From Microcoleus asticus IPMA8 (GTDB lineage: Bacteria; Cyanobacteriota; Cyanobacteriia; Cyanobacteriales; Microcoleaceae): a stretch of 64,000 nucleotides of DNA. Every line of letters starts with the position of its first letter. The stretch's first letter is position 1. Shown here piece after piece: positions 19,301-27,775 of the stretch. The position numbers were made by a program, and so were the translations under genes. The notes below the pieces were generated by a model, which saw nothing but the letters and a program-made list of their open reading frames with translations, searched no databases and had not been told where the DNA came from. The stretch lies in NCBI RefSeq assembly GCF_013179805.1, contig NZ_SRRZ01000007.1, positions 1 through 64,000 on the forward strand, read 5' to 3'.

Positions 19301-21699
19301 AGCTCGTACTGGGTTTGCCACCCCTCCTTACCTAACAAGGCGATGCCCGTAGTACAATACTCAAATGCGGCTGTATAGGCAGTTGCAGCTCTGGCTTTTT
19401 GTCCGGCTTTCAGGTTGAGTTTTGCAAGTTCTATTTGCCCAGCTTGATAGAGGATCAGGGATTTGCCGATATTAAGTTGGTTAACAATCTCAAACAGTTT
19501 TTCTTCTTTTTCAGTAGCAGATGTATGGGTCAGTAAAAGTTGCCCTATTTTTAGGTGAGCGATCTTTTTTTGCTCGTCTGGAATCAGGGAATAAGCGGCT
19601 TGTTGGACGCGATCGTGTAGGAATTTATAAGTTTGGTTTGCAGCCGACTGGGTGGCAGTTAGGGAATCTGTTTGAATGAAGAATTTATAAATTTCGGTTG
19701 TGGGAAGAATGAAACCTTCTTGTAAAGCTATCCACAAAAATGCTGCTGTTTCTTCCGACGATTTTTCACCGACAATCGCCAGCGTATTCAGATCAAACTG
19801 TGCCCCAATACAAGCAGCTAACTTGAGAACTTCCTGAGTTTGTGTCGGTAGCTTCTGCAATTGCACTGCCATAAATTCGACAACATCATCGGTGATAGCT
19901 AAAGCTCTAACTTGAGCAATATCGCATTGCCAATGCCGGATATCCCAATCAAAAGTAATCAGCTTATCGTCATGCAATCCTTTAAGAAACTGTGTTGCAA
20001 AGAAAGGATTACCTTTGGTTTTTTGAGCAACTAATTTTGTTAAAGGTTCCGCAATATATAACTCGCAATTAAGTGTATCTGCTACCAACCGATTCAGCTC
20101 TGGTTCGCTTAACTGTGGCAAAGTAATTGTATTTACCGTTGCCCCTGTTTTGACAATTTCATCCACTGTGAATATCAATGGATGCACAAGAGAAACTTCA
20201 TTATCCCGATAAGCACCTAATACCAATAAATATCCCGTATCTTCCATCAATAATTGTAGCAACTTCAGGGATGCGGAGTCTGCCCATTGCAAGTCATCTA
20301 AAAACATCACTAAAGGATGTTCTTTACTTGTAAAAACTTGCACAAATTTTTGCATCAGCATATTAAAGCGATTTTGGGCGGCACTTCCTGATAGTTCAGC
20401 TGCTGGTGGCTGTTTACCGATGATGTTTTCCAATTCAGGAATTACGTCAATCAAAACTTGTCCGTTATCTCCCACTGCTGCTAAAATCTGGGTTTTCCAT
20501 GTTTGCAGTTGGGTATCCAATTCGGAGATCAATTGCCCCATTAAGTCGCGGAAGGCTTGCACAAAGGCACTAAAGGGAATGTTGCGTTGAAATTGATCGT
20601 ATTTGCCTTTGATAAAATAACCGCGCTGACGGACAATGGGTTTATGAACTTCATTGACAACGGCGGTTTTACCGATTCCCGAAAAACCTGCCACTAGCAT
20701 CATTTCCGTTGTTCCCAGGCTGACTCGTTCAAAGGCAGCTAATAATTCAGTAACTTCTTTTTCTCTACCGTAGAGTTTTTCGGGGATAGTAAAGCGATCG
20801 CTGATATCTCCGTCTCCCAGTTCAAAAGATTCAATCTGACCAGTTTCTTGAAGTTGAGTTAAACATTTCTCTAAATCATATTTCAGTCCTAATGCACTTT
20901 GATAGCGGTTTTCGGCATTTTTTGCCATCAACTTACTGATAATTTCAGATAAAACCAGGGGAATTTCTGGATGAAGATGATGGATGGGTATCGCGTGTTT
21001 AGCGAGATGACAATGCACTAATTCCATCGCATCTTCTGAGACAAATGGTAACGAGCCTGTCAACAATTCATAAAAGGTCACACCCAGGGAATAAAAGTCA
21101 CTACGATAGTCAATGCCTCGATTCATCCGTCCGGTTTGTTCGGGAGAAAGATAGGCTAATGTTCCTTCTAAGATATTGGGATTTTTTATTTCTTGAGTTT
21201 CTCGTGGTAGGAGGGATGCGATACTAAAGTCAATTAGTTTAATTTGTTTGGTTTCGGGATTAATTAAAATATTGGCGGGTTTGATATCTTTGTGAATGAC
21301 TCGGTTTTGGTAGAGATGGTGGAGAATGTTTGTGAGTTGCAGAGCCAGATTGAGAAATTCTGTTAAAGATAAAGATTTAGCAGGGTTTTGAGCGTTAGCA
21401 ACCCTGAGATAAGTAGATAGAGATACTCCTCCAAAATCCTCCATGACTAAGGCATAGCTATTTTGGTATACTTCTAGAGTCAAGGGGTGAATAATGCTAG
21501 GAAAATTAAGATTTTTAGCAATGGTGTACTGATTGCGAAACCCGACAAGTTCGTTGAAATTGGGGTATTCGTTTCGTAGTAGTTTGATGACAACAGGAGT
21601 GCGATCGCTATCTCGAACACCCCGATAAACGAGGGTGCGAGAGCCTGCATAGATTTGTTCTGCGAGCCGATACCCAGCTAGGGGAATGATGACATCCAT
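16309..21699 (-). CDS. HstK-type Ser/Thr kinase-AAA-GAF-histidine kinase (copy C)
   Basis: A 1796-aa paralogue. The Ser/Thr kinase domain is at residues 7-280 with Lys39, HKD at 136-138 and DFS at 157-159. AAA ATPase Walker A GFSGIGKT is at 348-355, with Walker B FLDDLQWAD further on. A helical-repeat region of about 700 residues follows, then a GAF domain, the H-box AHEINNP (near residue 1540) and the ATPase G-box GKGTGLGLAIA. The first 60 residues are nearly identical to copy B, the middle region resembles copy A, and the GAF-to-H-box linker is identical in DNA to copy D. The ATG is preceded by GAGGACTGAAAA, a good ribosome site that copy B shares. It probably senses through GAF and the helical region; ligand and targets are unknown. 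Confidence 0.95.
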   Translation of the reverse strand: MDVIIPLAGYRLAEQIYAGSRTLVYRGVRDSDRTPVVIKLLRNEYPNFNELVGFRNQYTIAKNLNFPSIIHPLTLEVYQNSYALVMEDFGGVSLSTYLRVANAQNPAKSLSLTEFLNLALQLTNILHHLYQNRVIHKDIKPANILINPETKQIKLIDFSIASLLPRETQEIKNPNILEGTLAYLSPEQTGRMNRGIDYRSDFYSLGVTFYELLTGSLPFVSEDAMELVHCHLAKHAIPIHHLHPEIPLVLSEIISKLMAKNAENRYQSALGLKYDLEKCLTQLQETGQIESFELGDGDISDRFTIPEKLYGREKEVTELLAAFERVSLGTTEMMLVAGFSGIGKTAVVNEVHKPIVRQRGYFIKGKYDQFQRNIPFSAFVQAFRDLMGQLISELDTQLQTWKTQILAAVGDNGQVLIDVIPELENIIGKQPPAAELSGSAAQNRFNMLMQKFVQVFTSKEHPLVMFLDDLQWADSASLKLLQLLMEDTGYLLVLGAYRDNEVSLVHPLIFTVDEIVKTGATVNTITLPQLSEPELNRLVADTLNCELYIAEPLTKLVAQKTKGNPFFATQFLKGLHDDKLITFDWDIRHWQCDIAQVRALAITDDVVEFMAVQLQKLPTQTQEVLKLAACIGAQFDLNTLAIVGEKSSEETAAFLWIALQEGFILPTTEIYKFFIQTDSLTATQSAANQTYKFLHDRVQQAAYSLIPDEQKKIAHLKIGQLLLTHTSATEKEEKLFEIVNQLNIGKSLILYQAGQIELAKLNLKAGQKARAATAYTAAFEYCTTGIALLGKEGWQTQYELTLALYEAATETAYLSGKFEQMKQLAAIITEHSKNLLDTIKVYEVQIQAAQAQHQFLEAVQIALKSVERLGTSLPEQPSQLDIAKAFEATKSILAGRQPLDLITLPQMTDPNKLAALRILKSVSSSAFVATPALLPFIVLEQVNLSVQYGNASFSANGYAYYGLILCGIAGEIEFGYQCAKLALLLLEHFNAKEMKARVYVGIYCSVWHWKEPLKNSLPFLREGYQVGLETGDLEAAIICGFIYISYCWFMGRELSDLSRESAAFRTQIAHLKQEGLTSHLTVFQQAILNLIGDAAEPWQLSGDAFDREEIVPALERSGDRTVLYYFYTSELSLCYLFGKFELAVEAAIAAEKYIGGATGLFIVPICYTYDSLAHLAIYSQVSEAQQQHILERVAKNQEKMKKWADHAPENYLHKFYLVEAERYRVLGQKSEALEFYDRAISLAKEHQFLNEEALANELAAKFYLEWGKEKIAQLYAIEAYYAYSRWGAKAKVEDMEKCYSQLIAPILQQSHPSTSFQGTISHQETIASTRSSSSVSEVLDLASLLKASQTLSGEIELDKLLATLLKIAIANAGASKCVLLLKQGSNLQVTALVEEEQEAQLLPSIPLELSLDVAISLVNTVKRSLAPLVLADARVNPQFAGDPYIQQHQPKSILCSPILSQGKLIGILYLENNVTVGAFTSDRVEVLNLLCSQAAISLENARLYQESQQAFTDLKQAQIKIVQSEKMSALGNLIAGVAHEINNPVGFLVGNIQPALEHIKDLFGLLDLYQQKYPQLDPEIQEEIEDIDLDYIREDLPKLVGSMREGVKRIRNISTSLRTFSRADTNYPVACNIHDGIDSTIMILKHRLKANETRPEIKVIREYGNLPQVECYAGQLNQVFMNLLANAIDALDESNQGRSYAGIANQITIKTEIDENKNQAIIRIKDNGVGMSEAVRENIFDELFTTKAVGKGTGLGLAIARQIVVEKHSGILEVNSALGQGAEFLITIPVKTIESR

Positions 21700-21894
21700 T
21701 TTTCAGTCCTCAAAAAAATTGCTCGACTATAACTCTAAGGTATAGTTTATCAACCATATCGGGAAACATCCCCAATTGATACTAATGTTTTTAACTTTAT
21801 TGGCTAATGGTCTATATTGTTTTAATATCAACCTTTCCCAGCACGATATCTGCGGACGAACCACAGGAGGATGTCATTCATTGCTGCATCACAA
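21700..21894. repeat. Duplicated 195-bp spacer between kinase genes (copy 2)
   Basis: The second copy of the spacer at 16114-16308. The block from about 21775 to 21900, including AACCTTTCCCAGCACGATAT, is essentially unchanged between copies. Identity this high in a non-coding spacer means a recent tandem duplication or gene conversion that spanned the gene boundary. Confidence 0.8.
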
Positions 21895-24800
21895 CTATCT
21901 TGATTCTCTTGGCTTGATGGGAATTGTAATTACAAACTCTGCACCTTGACCTAACGCTGAATTTACTTCTAAAATACCAAAGTGTTTCTCAACAACAATC
22001 TGCCGTGCGATCGCTAACCCCAACCCCGTCCCTTTACCGACTTCCTTCGTCGTAAATAAATCATCAAAAATCTTGTCTCGCACCCCCTCATTAATGCCAA
22101 CCCCATTGTCTTCGATCCGAATCACAACTTGTTGCGGCTCGCCCGATAATTTGGTTTCGATAGTAATTTTATTAGGAGCCGCTTTAATCTCTGCAAAGCT
22201 CCGTCCAGTATTTGATTCATCCAGAGCATCGATCGCATTACTCAACAGATTCATAAAAACTTGATTTAGCTGACCTGCATAGCACTCTACTTTCGGCAAA
22301 TCACCGTATTTCTTGATGACTTGAATCTCTGGGCGTGTGTCCGAAGCTTTGAGGCGATGTTTGAGGATCATCAAGGTGCTTTCGAGGCCCTCGTGGATAT
22401 GGGAGGGGACGGGGCGATCGCTATCGGCACGGGAAAAGATGCGCAGACTGGTGCTAATGCCTTTGATTCGCTTCACGCCTTCGTGCATGGAACCCACTAA
22501 CTTTGGTAAGTCTTCCCGGATATAATCGAGGTCGATAGCTTCAATTTCATCTTTAATTGCCGCACTGCAATTAGGATATTCTTGCTGATACAAATCGAGC
22601 AATCCAAACAAATCATTAATGTAGTCTAAGGCTGGGCTAATGTTGCCAGCAAGGAAGCTAACCGGGTTATTAATTTCGTGGGCGACACCAGCTATTAAAT
22701 TCCCCAATGCCGACATTTTTTCGCTTTGAACTATTTTTATTTGAGCTTGTTTGAGATCTGTAAATGCTTGTTGAGATTCTTGATACAAACGGGCATTTTC
22801 TAAGGAAATGGCGGCTTGAGAGCAAATAAGATTGAGCACTTCAACCCGAGCGCTCGTAAATGCCCCCACTGTCAGGTTATTTTCCAGATATAAAATTCCA
22901 ATCAACTTGCCTTGATTAAGGATTGGACTACACAGAACGCTTTTAGGCTGGTGCTGTTCAATGTAACTATCTCCAGCAAACTGAGGATTTACTCTCGCAT
23001 CGGCATATACCAGCGGTTTCAAACTCCGCTTGACAGTATTGACCAAACTAATCGCTACATCCTGACTTGATTCTAGCGGTATTGATGGTAATAGTTGCGG
23101 TTCCTGCCCCTCTACGACAAGGGCTACTACCTGTAACTCAATATCTTGTTTAAGCAATAACACACACCGGCTTGCCCCAGCATTTGTAATCACTATTTTT
23201 AGGAGAGTAGTCAGGAGTTTATCTACTTCAATCTCCCCAGAAATGGCTTGAGAGGCTTGGATCAGAGTAGGCAAATCTAGAAATTCAGAGTTGCTGCTAG
23301 AAGAGTGAGTAGAAGTAATCGTTCCCCGCGTAATAGTTTCCTTGAAGGAAGCATAGGAGCTAGCTTGTTGAAGAATGGGAAGCAGGAATTGAGGATAACG
23401 TTGTTCTAAATCAATAGCTTTAGCTTTGGCTCCCCAACGACTGTAGGCATAGTAAGCCTCCAGTGCATAAATTTTGGCAAATTTTTCTTGACCCCACTCT
23501 AGATAAAATTTTGCTGCCAGTTCATTAGCTAATGCTTCTTCGTTCAAAAATTGATTTTCTTTAGCGAGGGATATAGCCCGGTCATAGTGTTCAATCGCCT
23601 CAGCTTTATTACCCAAAACTCGATGCTTTTCTGCTTCAACCAAATACCACTTATGCAGATGATTCATAGGAGCATTTTTCGCCCACTGTTGCAGAGTGGT
23701 TTGATGGGTTTCTACAGAGGCGAGAATTTCAGCTTGTTCAATTTCTGACAGGGTGGGGAAGAGCGCCAGGTGCGTCAGAGCTACATAGAAATGGAAAATG
23801 GGAACAACAATCACTCCTGATACTGCCATAAAATACTGTTCGGCTTGCGCAATGTGGTCTAGGGCCGCCGGATAATTGCCAAACAAGTAGGCAAGCAGCA
23901 GTTTGTAGATGTAAGCAAAAGCGCTCAACGAAAGTTCGTTGTCCTGATGATGCTTAGGAAGCATCACCGTTTCATCGTAGGCATCGCCGATTAAGCAATT
24001 CGGTTGACTTACAGTTTCCCTCAAGTTCCGCACTATCTGCAGCATCATCCCTAAATAAACTCGGGCAGAATTTTGCTTTGCCTGCACCATGACTGCGCTA
24101 TAAGCTGCTATTTCGGTTTCTAAAGTGTCTAGTTCTACTCCACTGAAAAAGTTGGCGTAAAAGTGATTGATTATGCTGTAGCCAGCGTGGACAAAATCAC
24201 CAGTTTCCATGCCTGCTAGATAGCCATCTTTCAGCGTCGGTATCGTTGCTCTGAGAGCTTCCTTGTGATGCTGAATATAGAACCCAAACATAGCCAGAAT
24301 TATGCACTTAAATTCCCTCACATTGAAGCGCTCAATCAATGAGAATGCCAATTTACCCAAAGCGTAGCCTGTTTCAACTTCTCCCAAAAAGGCACACAGC
24401 ACCATGCCGTGAATCGCATATCCGACAATTGATGCGGGTGTATTTCCACAGGAGAGCGATAAACTCACCATCGTGGAACTCAGTAGGGGCAGTAAACCTG
24501 GTCTTCCCTGGATAATGGGTGCAAATAATATTGCTAACAGTTGCATGGCAGCAGTCGCCTTGGCATCGGTCATCACCGGCAACTCGGCTAGTTCTTCAAC
24601 CGGTTTGCCCTCAAGTTGGGTGGCCAGGGTTTGTAGCGCTTTGCCAATTAATGCTTCGTCAGCTTCGGTGGGCAATTCAACCCCTAATTGTCCGAGTGCA
24701 TCTCTGGCTACTGCAATGGCTGCTAACGACTTGCCCTGAGCTATCTGTGCGGCAATCTGAATTTCGTAAATTTTAACTTTGTCTAAAATCGACTGAGCTT

Positions 24801-27294
24801 TTTGCAATACCAGTCCTGCAATCTCCTCCATTCCGTCAAAGTCACCATTCAAATAGGCAGCTTCGGCGGCTGCAACAGAGAGGTTCAGAGTCAATTCATA
24901 CTGACTTTGCCAACAATTTACCTGTAGTAGCCCCATCCCCGTTTGCAGATAAACTCTTGCCGCACTGTATGCGGTAGAACTTCTTGCCTTGCGTCCGGCT
25001 GCTAAGTTTAGTTGAGCTAATGCTTCCCGTTCGATCGGTTGAGTAATTAACTCAATTCCTCGATTCAAATGCCCAACAATATCAAACAGTTTTTCCTCTT
25101 GCTCTATTGCTGAGCAATTTTGCTGAAGTAATTGTCCGACTTTGAGATGAGTTGCTTTTTTCTGTGAATCTGGAATGAGCGAATAGGCGGCTTGCTGGAC
25201 GCGATCGTGTAAAAATCGATAAGTTGGGTTAGCTGAAGCCTTGAAAACTTCATCGCTATCCGATTCCGTAAAGAACTTATAGATTTTTGTCGTGGGAATC
25301 ACCAAACCTTCCTGCAATGCTTTCCATAAAGCCGTAGCCGTCATTCCAGCAGATTTCTCACTGACAATTACTAACGTATTCAAATCAAACTGGGCTCCTA
25401 TACAAGCAGCTAATGTGAGAAAATCCTGAGTTTCTCTGGGCAACTTCTGCAATTGCAATGCCATGAATTCAACGACATCATCAGTGATAGCTAGGGTTTT
25501 TACTTGGGCAATATCACACTGCCAATGCCGAATATTCCAATTAAAACTAATTAGCCGATCGTCATGTAATGCCTTGAGAAACTGAGTGGCGAAAAAAGGA
25601 TTTCCCTGAGTTTTTTGATACACTAATTTTGTCAAAGGTTGGGCCAAGGATGATTCGCAATTCAGCGTATCCGCCACCAACAAATTCATATCTGGTTCGC
25701 TTAACGCTGGCAAAGTAGCCGTATTCACTGTTGCCCCTGTTTTAACTACCTCATCCACTGTTAAGATAAATGGATGCACAGGCGAAACTTCATTATCTCG
25801 ATAGGCTCCCAATACTAATAAATATCCTGTATCCCTCATCAATAATTGTAGCAAATTTAGGGAGGCTGAATCCGCCCATTGCAAGTCATCCAAAAACATC
25901 ACTAAAGGATGTTCTTTGCTTGTAAAAACTTGCATAAATTTCTGCATGAGCAGATTAAAGCGATTTTGGGCGGCGCTTCCTGACAATTCAGTTGCAGGAA
26001 GTTGAGCGCCAATTATGCCTTCTAACTCAGGAATCACGTCAATCAAGACTTGTCCGTTGTCTCCCAATGCTGCTAAAATCTGGGTTTTCCATGTTTGCAG
26101 TTGGCTATCCGATTCTGATAGCAATTGACCCATTAAGTCGCGGAAGGCTTGCACAAAGGCACTGAAGGGAATGTTGCGTTGAAATTGATCGTATTTGCCT
26201 TTTATAAAATAACCGTGCTGACGGACAATGGGTTTATGAACTTCATTGACAACGGCGGTTTTCCCAATTCCCGAAAAACCTGCTACTAGCATCATTTCCG
26301 TTGTTCCCAGGCTGACTCGCTCAAAGGCAGCTAATAGTTGAGCAACTTCTTTTTCTCTACCGTAAAGCTTTTCGGGGATAGTAAAGCGATCGCTAATATC
26401 TCGCTTTCCGAGTTCAAAATCTTCAATTTTGGCTATTTTTTGTAACTGAAATAAACAATTTTCTAAATCGTGCTTGAGTCCTAATGCACTTTGATAGCGG
26501 TGTTCGGCATTTTTCGCCATCAGCTTACTGACAATTTTCGATAAGATTAGGGGAACTTCTGGATTTATTTGATGGATCGGTTTCGACTTTGTGGCGAGAT
26601 GACAATGTACCAATTTCATCGGATCATCCGAGATAAATGGCAATTTTCCTGTCAACAATTCATAAAAAGTCACACCCAGGGAATAAAAGTCACTGCGATA
26701 GTCAATGCCTCGATTCATCCGTCCTGTTTGTTCGGGAGAGAGATAGGATAATGTTCCTTCTAAGATATTGGGATTCTGTATTTCTTGGGTTTCGCGTGGT
26801 AGGAGAGATGCAATACTAAAGTCAATTAGTTGAATTTGTTTGGTGTCTGGATTAATGAGAATATTAGCGGGTTTAATATCTTTGTGAATGACTCGCTTTT
26901 GGTAGAGATAGTGGATAATATCTGTTAGTTGTATGGCGAGTTGGAGAAATTCTGCTAAAGGTAAAGCTTGAGATGGTTGGGTTTCATTTGTTGCTGTTTT
27001 GAGATAAGTAGATAGGGAGACTCCGCCAAAGTCCTTCATTACTAGGGCATAGCTATTGCGGTATACTTCCAGCGTCAGGGCTTTGACAATGTGAGGGAAG
27101 TCGAGATTTTTGGCAATGGTATATTGGTTGCGAAACTGGACGAGCTCGTTGAAGGTGGGGTATTCGTTTCGCAGCAGTTTGATGACGACTGGGTATTGGT
27201 CACGGCTACGGATGCCTCGATAGACTAGGGTACGTGTACCTGCATAAAGTTGCTCTGTAATCTGATAACCTGACAAATTGGCGACCGCATCCAT
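21895..27294 (-). CDS. HstK-type Ser/Thr kinase-AAA-GAF-histidine kinase (copy D)
   Basis: A 1799-aa paralogue and the most upstream intact member of the array. It carries a Ser/Thr kinase (HKD at 137-139, DFS at 158-160), an AAA ATPase with GFSGIGKT near 349-356, a helical region, a GAF domain and a histidine kinase with AHEINNP near residue 1538 and GKGTGLGLAIA at the end. The helical region between ATPase and GAF differs more from copies A and C than the other domains do, so signal specificity may lie there. TATAAT 16-21 bp upstream of the ATG suggests its own promoter. Other members keep MEDFGG after the kinase hinge; this one has MKDFGG. Confidence 0.95.
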   Translation of the reverse strand: MDAVANLSGYQITEQLYAGTRTLVYRGIRSRDQYPVVIKLLRNEYPTFNELVQFRNQYTIAKNLDFPHIVKALTLEVYRNSYALVMKDFGGVSLSTYLKTATNETQPSQALPLAEFLQLAIQLTDIIHYLYQKRVIHKDIKPANILINPDTKQIQLIDFSIASLLPRETQEIQNPNILEGTLSYLSPEQTGRMNRGIDYRSDFYSLGVTFYELLTGKLPFISDDPMKLVHCHLATKSKPIHQINPEVPLILSKIVSKLMAKNAEHRYQSALGLKHDLENCLFQLQKIAKIEDFELGKRDISDRFTIPEKLYGREKEVAQLLAAFERVSLGTTEMMLVAGFSGIGKTAVVNEVHKPIVRQHGYFIKGKYDQFQRNIPFSAFVQAFRDLMGQLLSESDSQLQTWKTQILAALGDNGQVLIDVIPELEGIIGAQLPATELSGSAAQNRFNLLMQKFMQVFTSKEHPLVMFLDDLQWADSASLNLLQLLMRDTGYLLVLGAYRDNEVSPVHPFILTVDEVVKTGATVNTATLPALSEPDMNLLVADTLNCESSLAQPLTKLVYQKTQGNPFFATQFLKALHDDRLISFNWNIRHWQCDIAQVKTLAITDDVVEFMALQLQKLPRETQDFLTLAACIGAQFDLNTLVIVSEKSAGMTATALWKALQEGLVIPTTKIYKFFTESDSDEVFKASANPTYRFLHDRVQQAAYSLIPDSQKKATHLKVGQLLQQNCSAIEQEEKLFDIVGHLNRGIELITQPIEREALAQLNLAAGRKARSSTAYSAARVYLQTGMGLLQVNCWQSQYELTLNLSVAAAEAAYLNGDFDGMEEIAGLVLQKAQSILDKVKIYEIQIAAQIAQGKSLAAIAVARDALGQLGVELPTEADEALIGKALQTLATQLEGKPVEELAELPVMTDAKATAAMQLLAILFAPIIQGRPGLLPLLSSTMVSLSLSCGNTPASIVGYAIHGMVLCAFLGEVETGYALGKLAFSLIERFNVREFKCIILAMFGFYIQHHKEALRATIPTLKDGYLAGMETGDFVHAGYSIINHFYANFFSGVELDTLETEIAAYSAVMVQAKQNSARVYLGMMLQIVRNLRETVSQPNCLIGDAYDETVMLPKHHQDNELSLSAFAYIYKLLLAYLFGNYPAALDHIAQAEQYFMAVSGVIVVPIFHFYVALTHLALFPTLSEIEQAEILASVETHQTTLQQWAKNAPMNHLHKWYLVEAEKHRVLGNKAEAIEHYDRAISLAKENQFLNEEALANELAAKFYLEWGQEKFAKIYALEAYYAYSRWGAKAKAIDLEQRYPQFLLPILQQASSYASFKETITRGTITSTHSSSSNSEFLDLPTLIQASQAISGEIEVDKLLTTLLKIVITNAGASRCVLLLKQDIELQVVALVVEGQEPQLLPSIPLESSQDVAISLVNTVKRSLKPLVYADARVNPQFAGDSYIEQHQPKSVLCSPILNQGKLIGILYLENNLTVGAFTSARVEVLNLICSQAAISLENARLYQESQQAFTDLKQAQIKIVQSEKMSALGNLIAGVAHEINNPVSFLAGNISPALDYINDLFGLLDLYQQEYPNCSAAIKDEIEAIDLDYIREDLPKLVGSMHEGVKRIKGISTSLRIFSRADSDRPVPSHIHEGLESTLMILKHRLKASDTRPEIQVIKKYGDLPKVECYAGQLNQVFMNLLSNAIDALDESNTGRSFAEIKAAPNKITIETKLSGEPQQVVIRIEDNGVGINEGVRDKIFDDLFTTKEVGKGTGLGLAIARQIVVEKHFGILEVNSALGQGAEFVITIPIKPRESR

Positions 27295-27310
27295 AACTTG
27301 TTGACTCTAT

Positions 27311-27316
27311 ATTATA
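27311..27316 (-). promoter_or_regulatory. Possible -10 box for the copy D kinase gene
   Basis: On the minus strand TATAAT lies in an A/T-rich stretch 16-21 bp upstream of the ATG at 27294. No good -35 hexamer stands at 16-18 bp spacing, so this is only a weak promoter call. Confidence 0.3.
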
Positions 27317-27355
27317 CAAGAGTAAAATTAAAACATTCCATTCCATTGTATTTTA

Positions 27356-27620
27356 TTATTTGCCAAAGATAGCGATCGCAAACTCTGCACCCTCGCTAGG
27401 GACAGAATTAACTGTAATTTTTTCCCATGTTTCTCAACTATTATTTGACAGAAAGCAATTTGATACGGCGCCCCCGGATTCATCCGTGTATCTTTAAAAA
27501 AAGCTCCCCATCGTGATGAAAATTCCCGGACTCATCCGTGCGAGCAATCTCAAATTTCCAATTTCAAATCGCATGACGTGCGATCGCTAATCCTAAACGA
27601 GTTCCTTTCCCTACTCCGAA
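27356..27620 (-). pseudogene. Relic of an HstK-type kinase 3' end
   Basis: On the minus strand 27570-27614 reads VGKGTRLGLAIARH, the G-box of the array kinases. Bases 27356-27460 read (with one frameshift) QIIVEKH and ITVNSVPSEGAEFAIAIFGK then a stop, the C-terminal end of the same family. Between the two parts lies about 110 bp of unrelated sequence holding two copies of a CCCGGA(T/C)TCATCCGTG repeat. The rest of the gene is gone. The SVPSEG motif is closest to copy B. It shows that the array was once longer at this end. Confidence 0.8.
27470..27558. repeat. Dispersed repeat CCCGGA(T/C)TCATCCGTG, two copies
   Basis: CCCGGATTCATCCGTG and CCCGGACTCATCCGTG lie about 50 bp apart inside the kinase relic. 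A related sequence in the opposite orientation (ACGGATGTATCCGGGGG) occurs twice at 53645-53750. It appears to be an interspersed element that inserted into the dying gene. Confidence 0.55.
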
Positions 27621-27695
27621 CTATTTGCGCTATGTATAGTATGGTTGCCTAATGTGGTGATGGTATTATAAAACAATTATTTGTATCTTTTAACC

Positions 27696-27751
27696 GCAAA
27701 TATACGCAGATCGAACCGGATATTTAGTTGATACAATCTGCGTATATTTGC
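27696..27751. repeat. Inverted repeat downstream of cydB
   Basis: GCAAATATACGCAGAT (27696-27711) and ATCTGCGTATATTTGC (27736-27751) form a perfect 16-bp stem with a 24-nt loop. It begins about 25 bp past the cydB stop and could end or stabilise the cyd transcript; no T-run follows, so it is not a standard intrinsic terminator. A sister element with compensatory base changes is at 52711-52756. Confidence 0.75.
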
Positions 27752-27775
27752 TTACATATGCGGTGTGATTATGCT

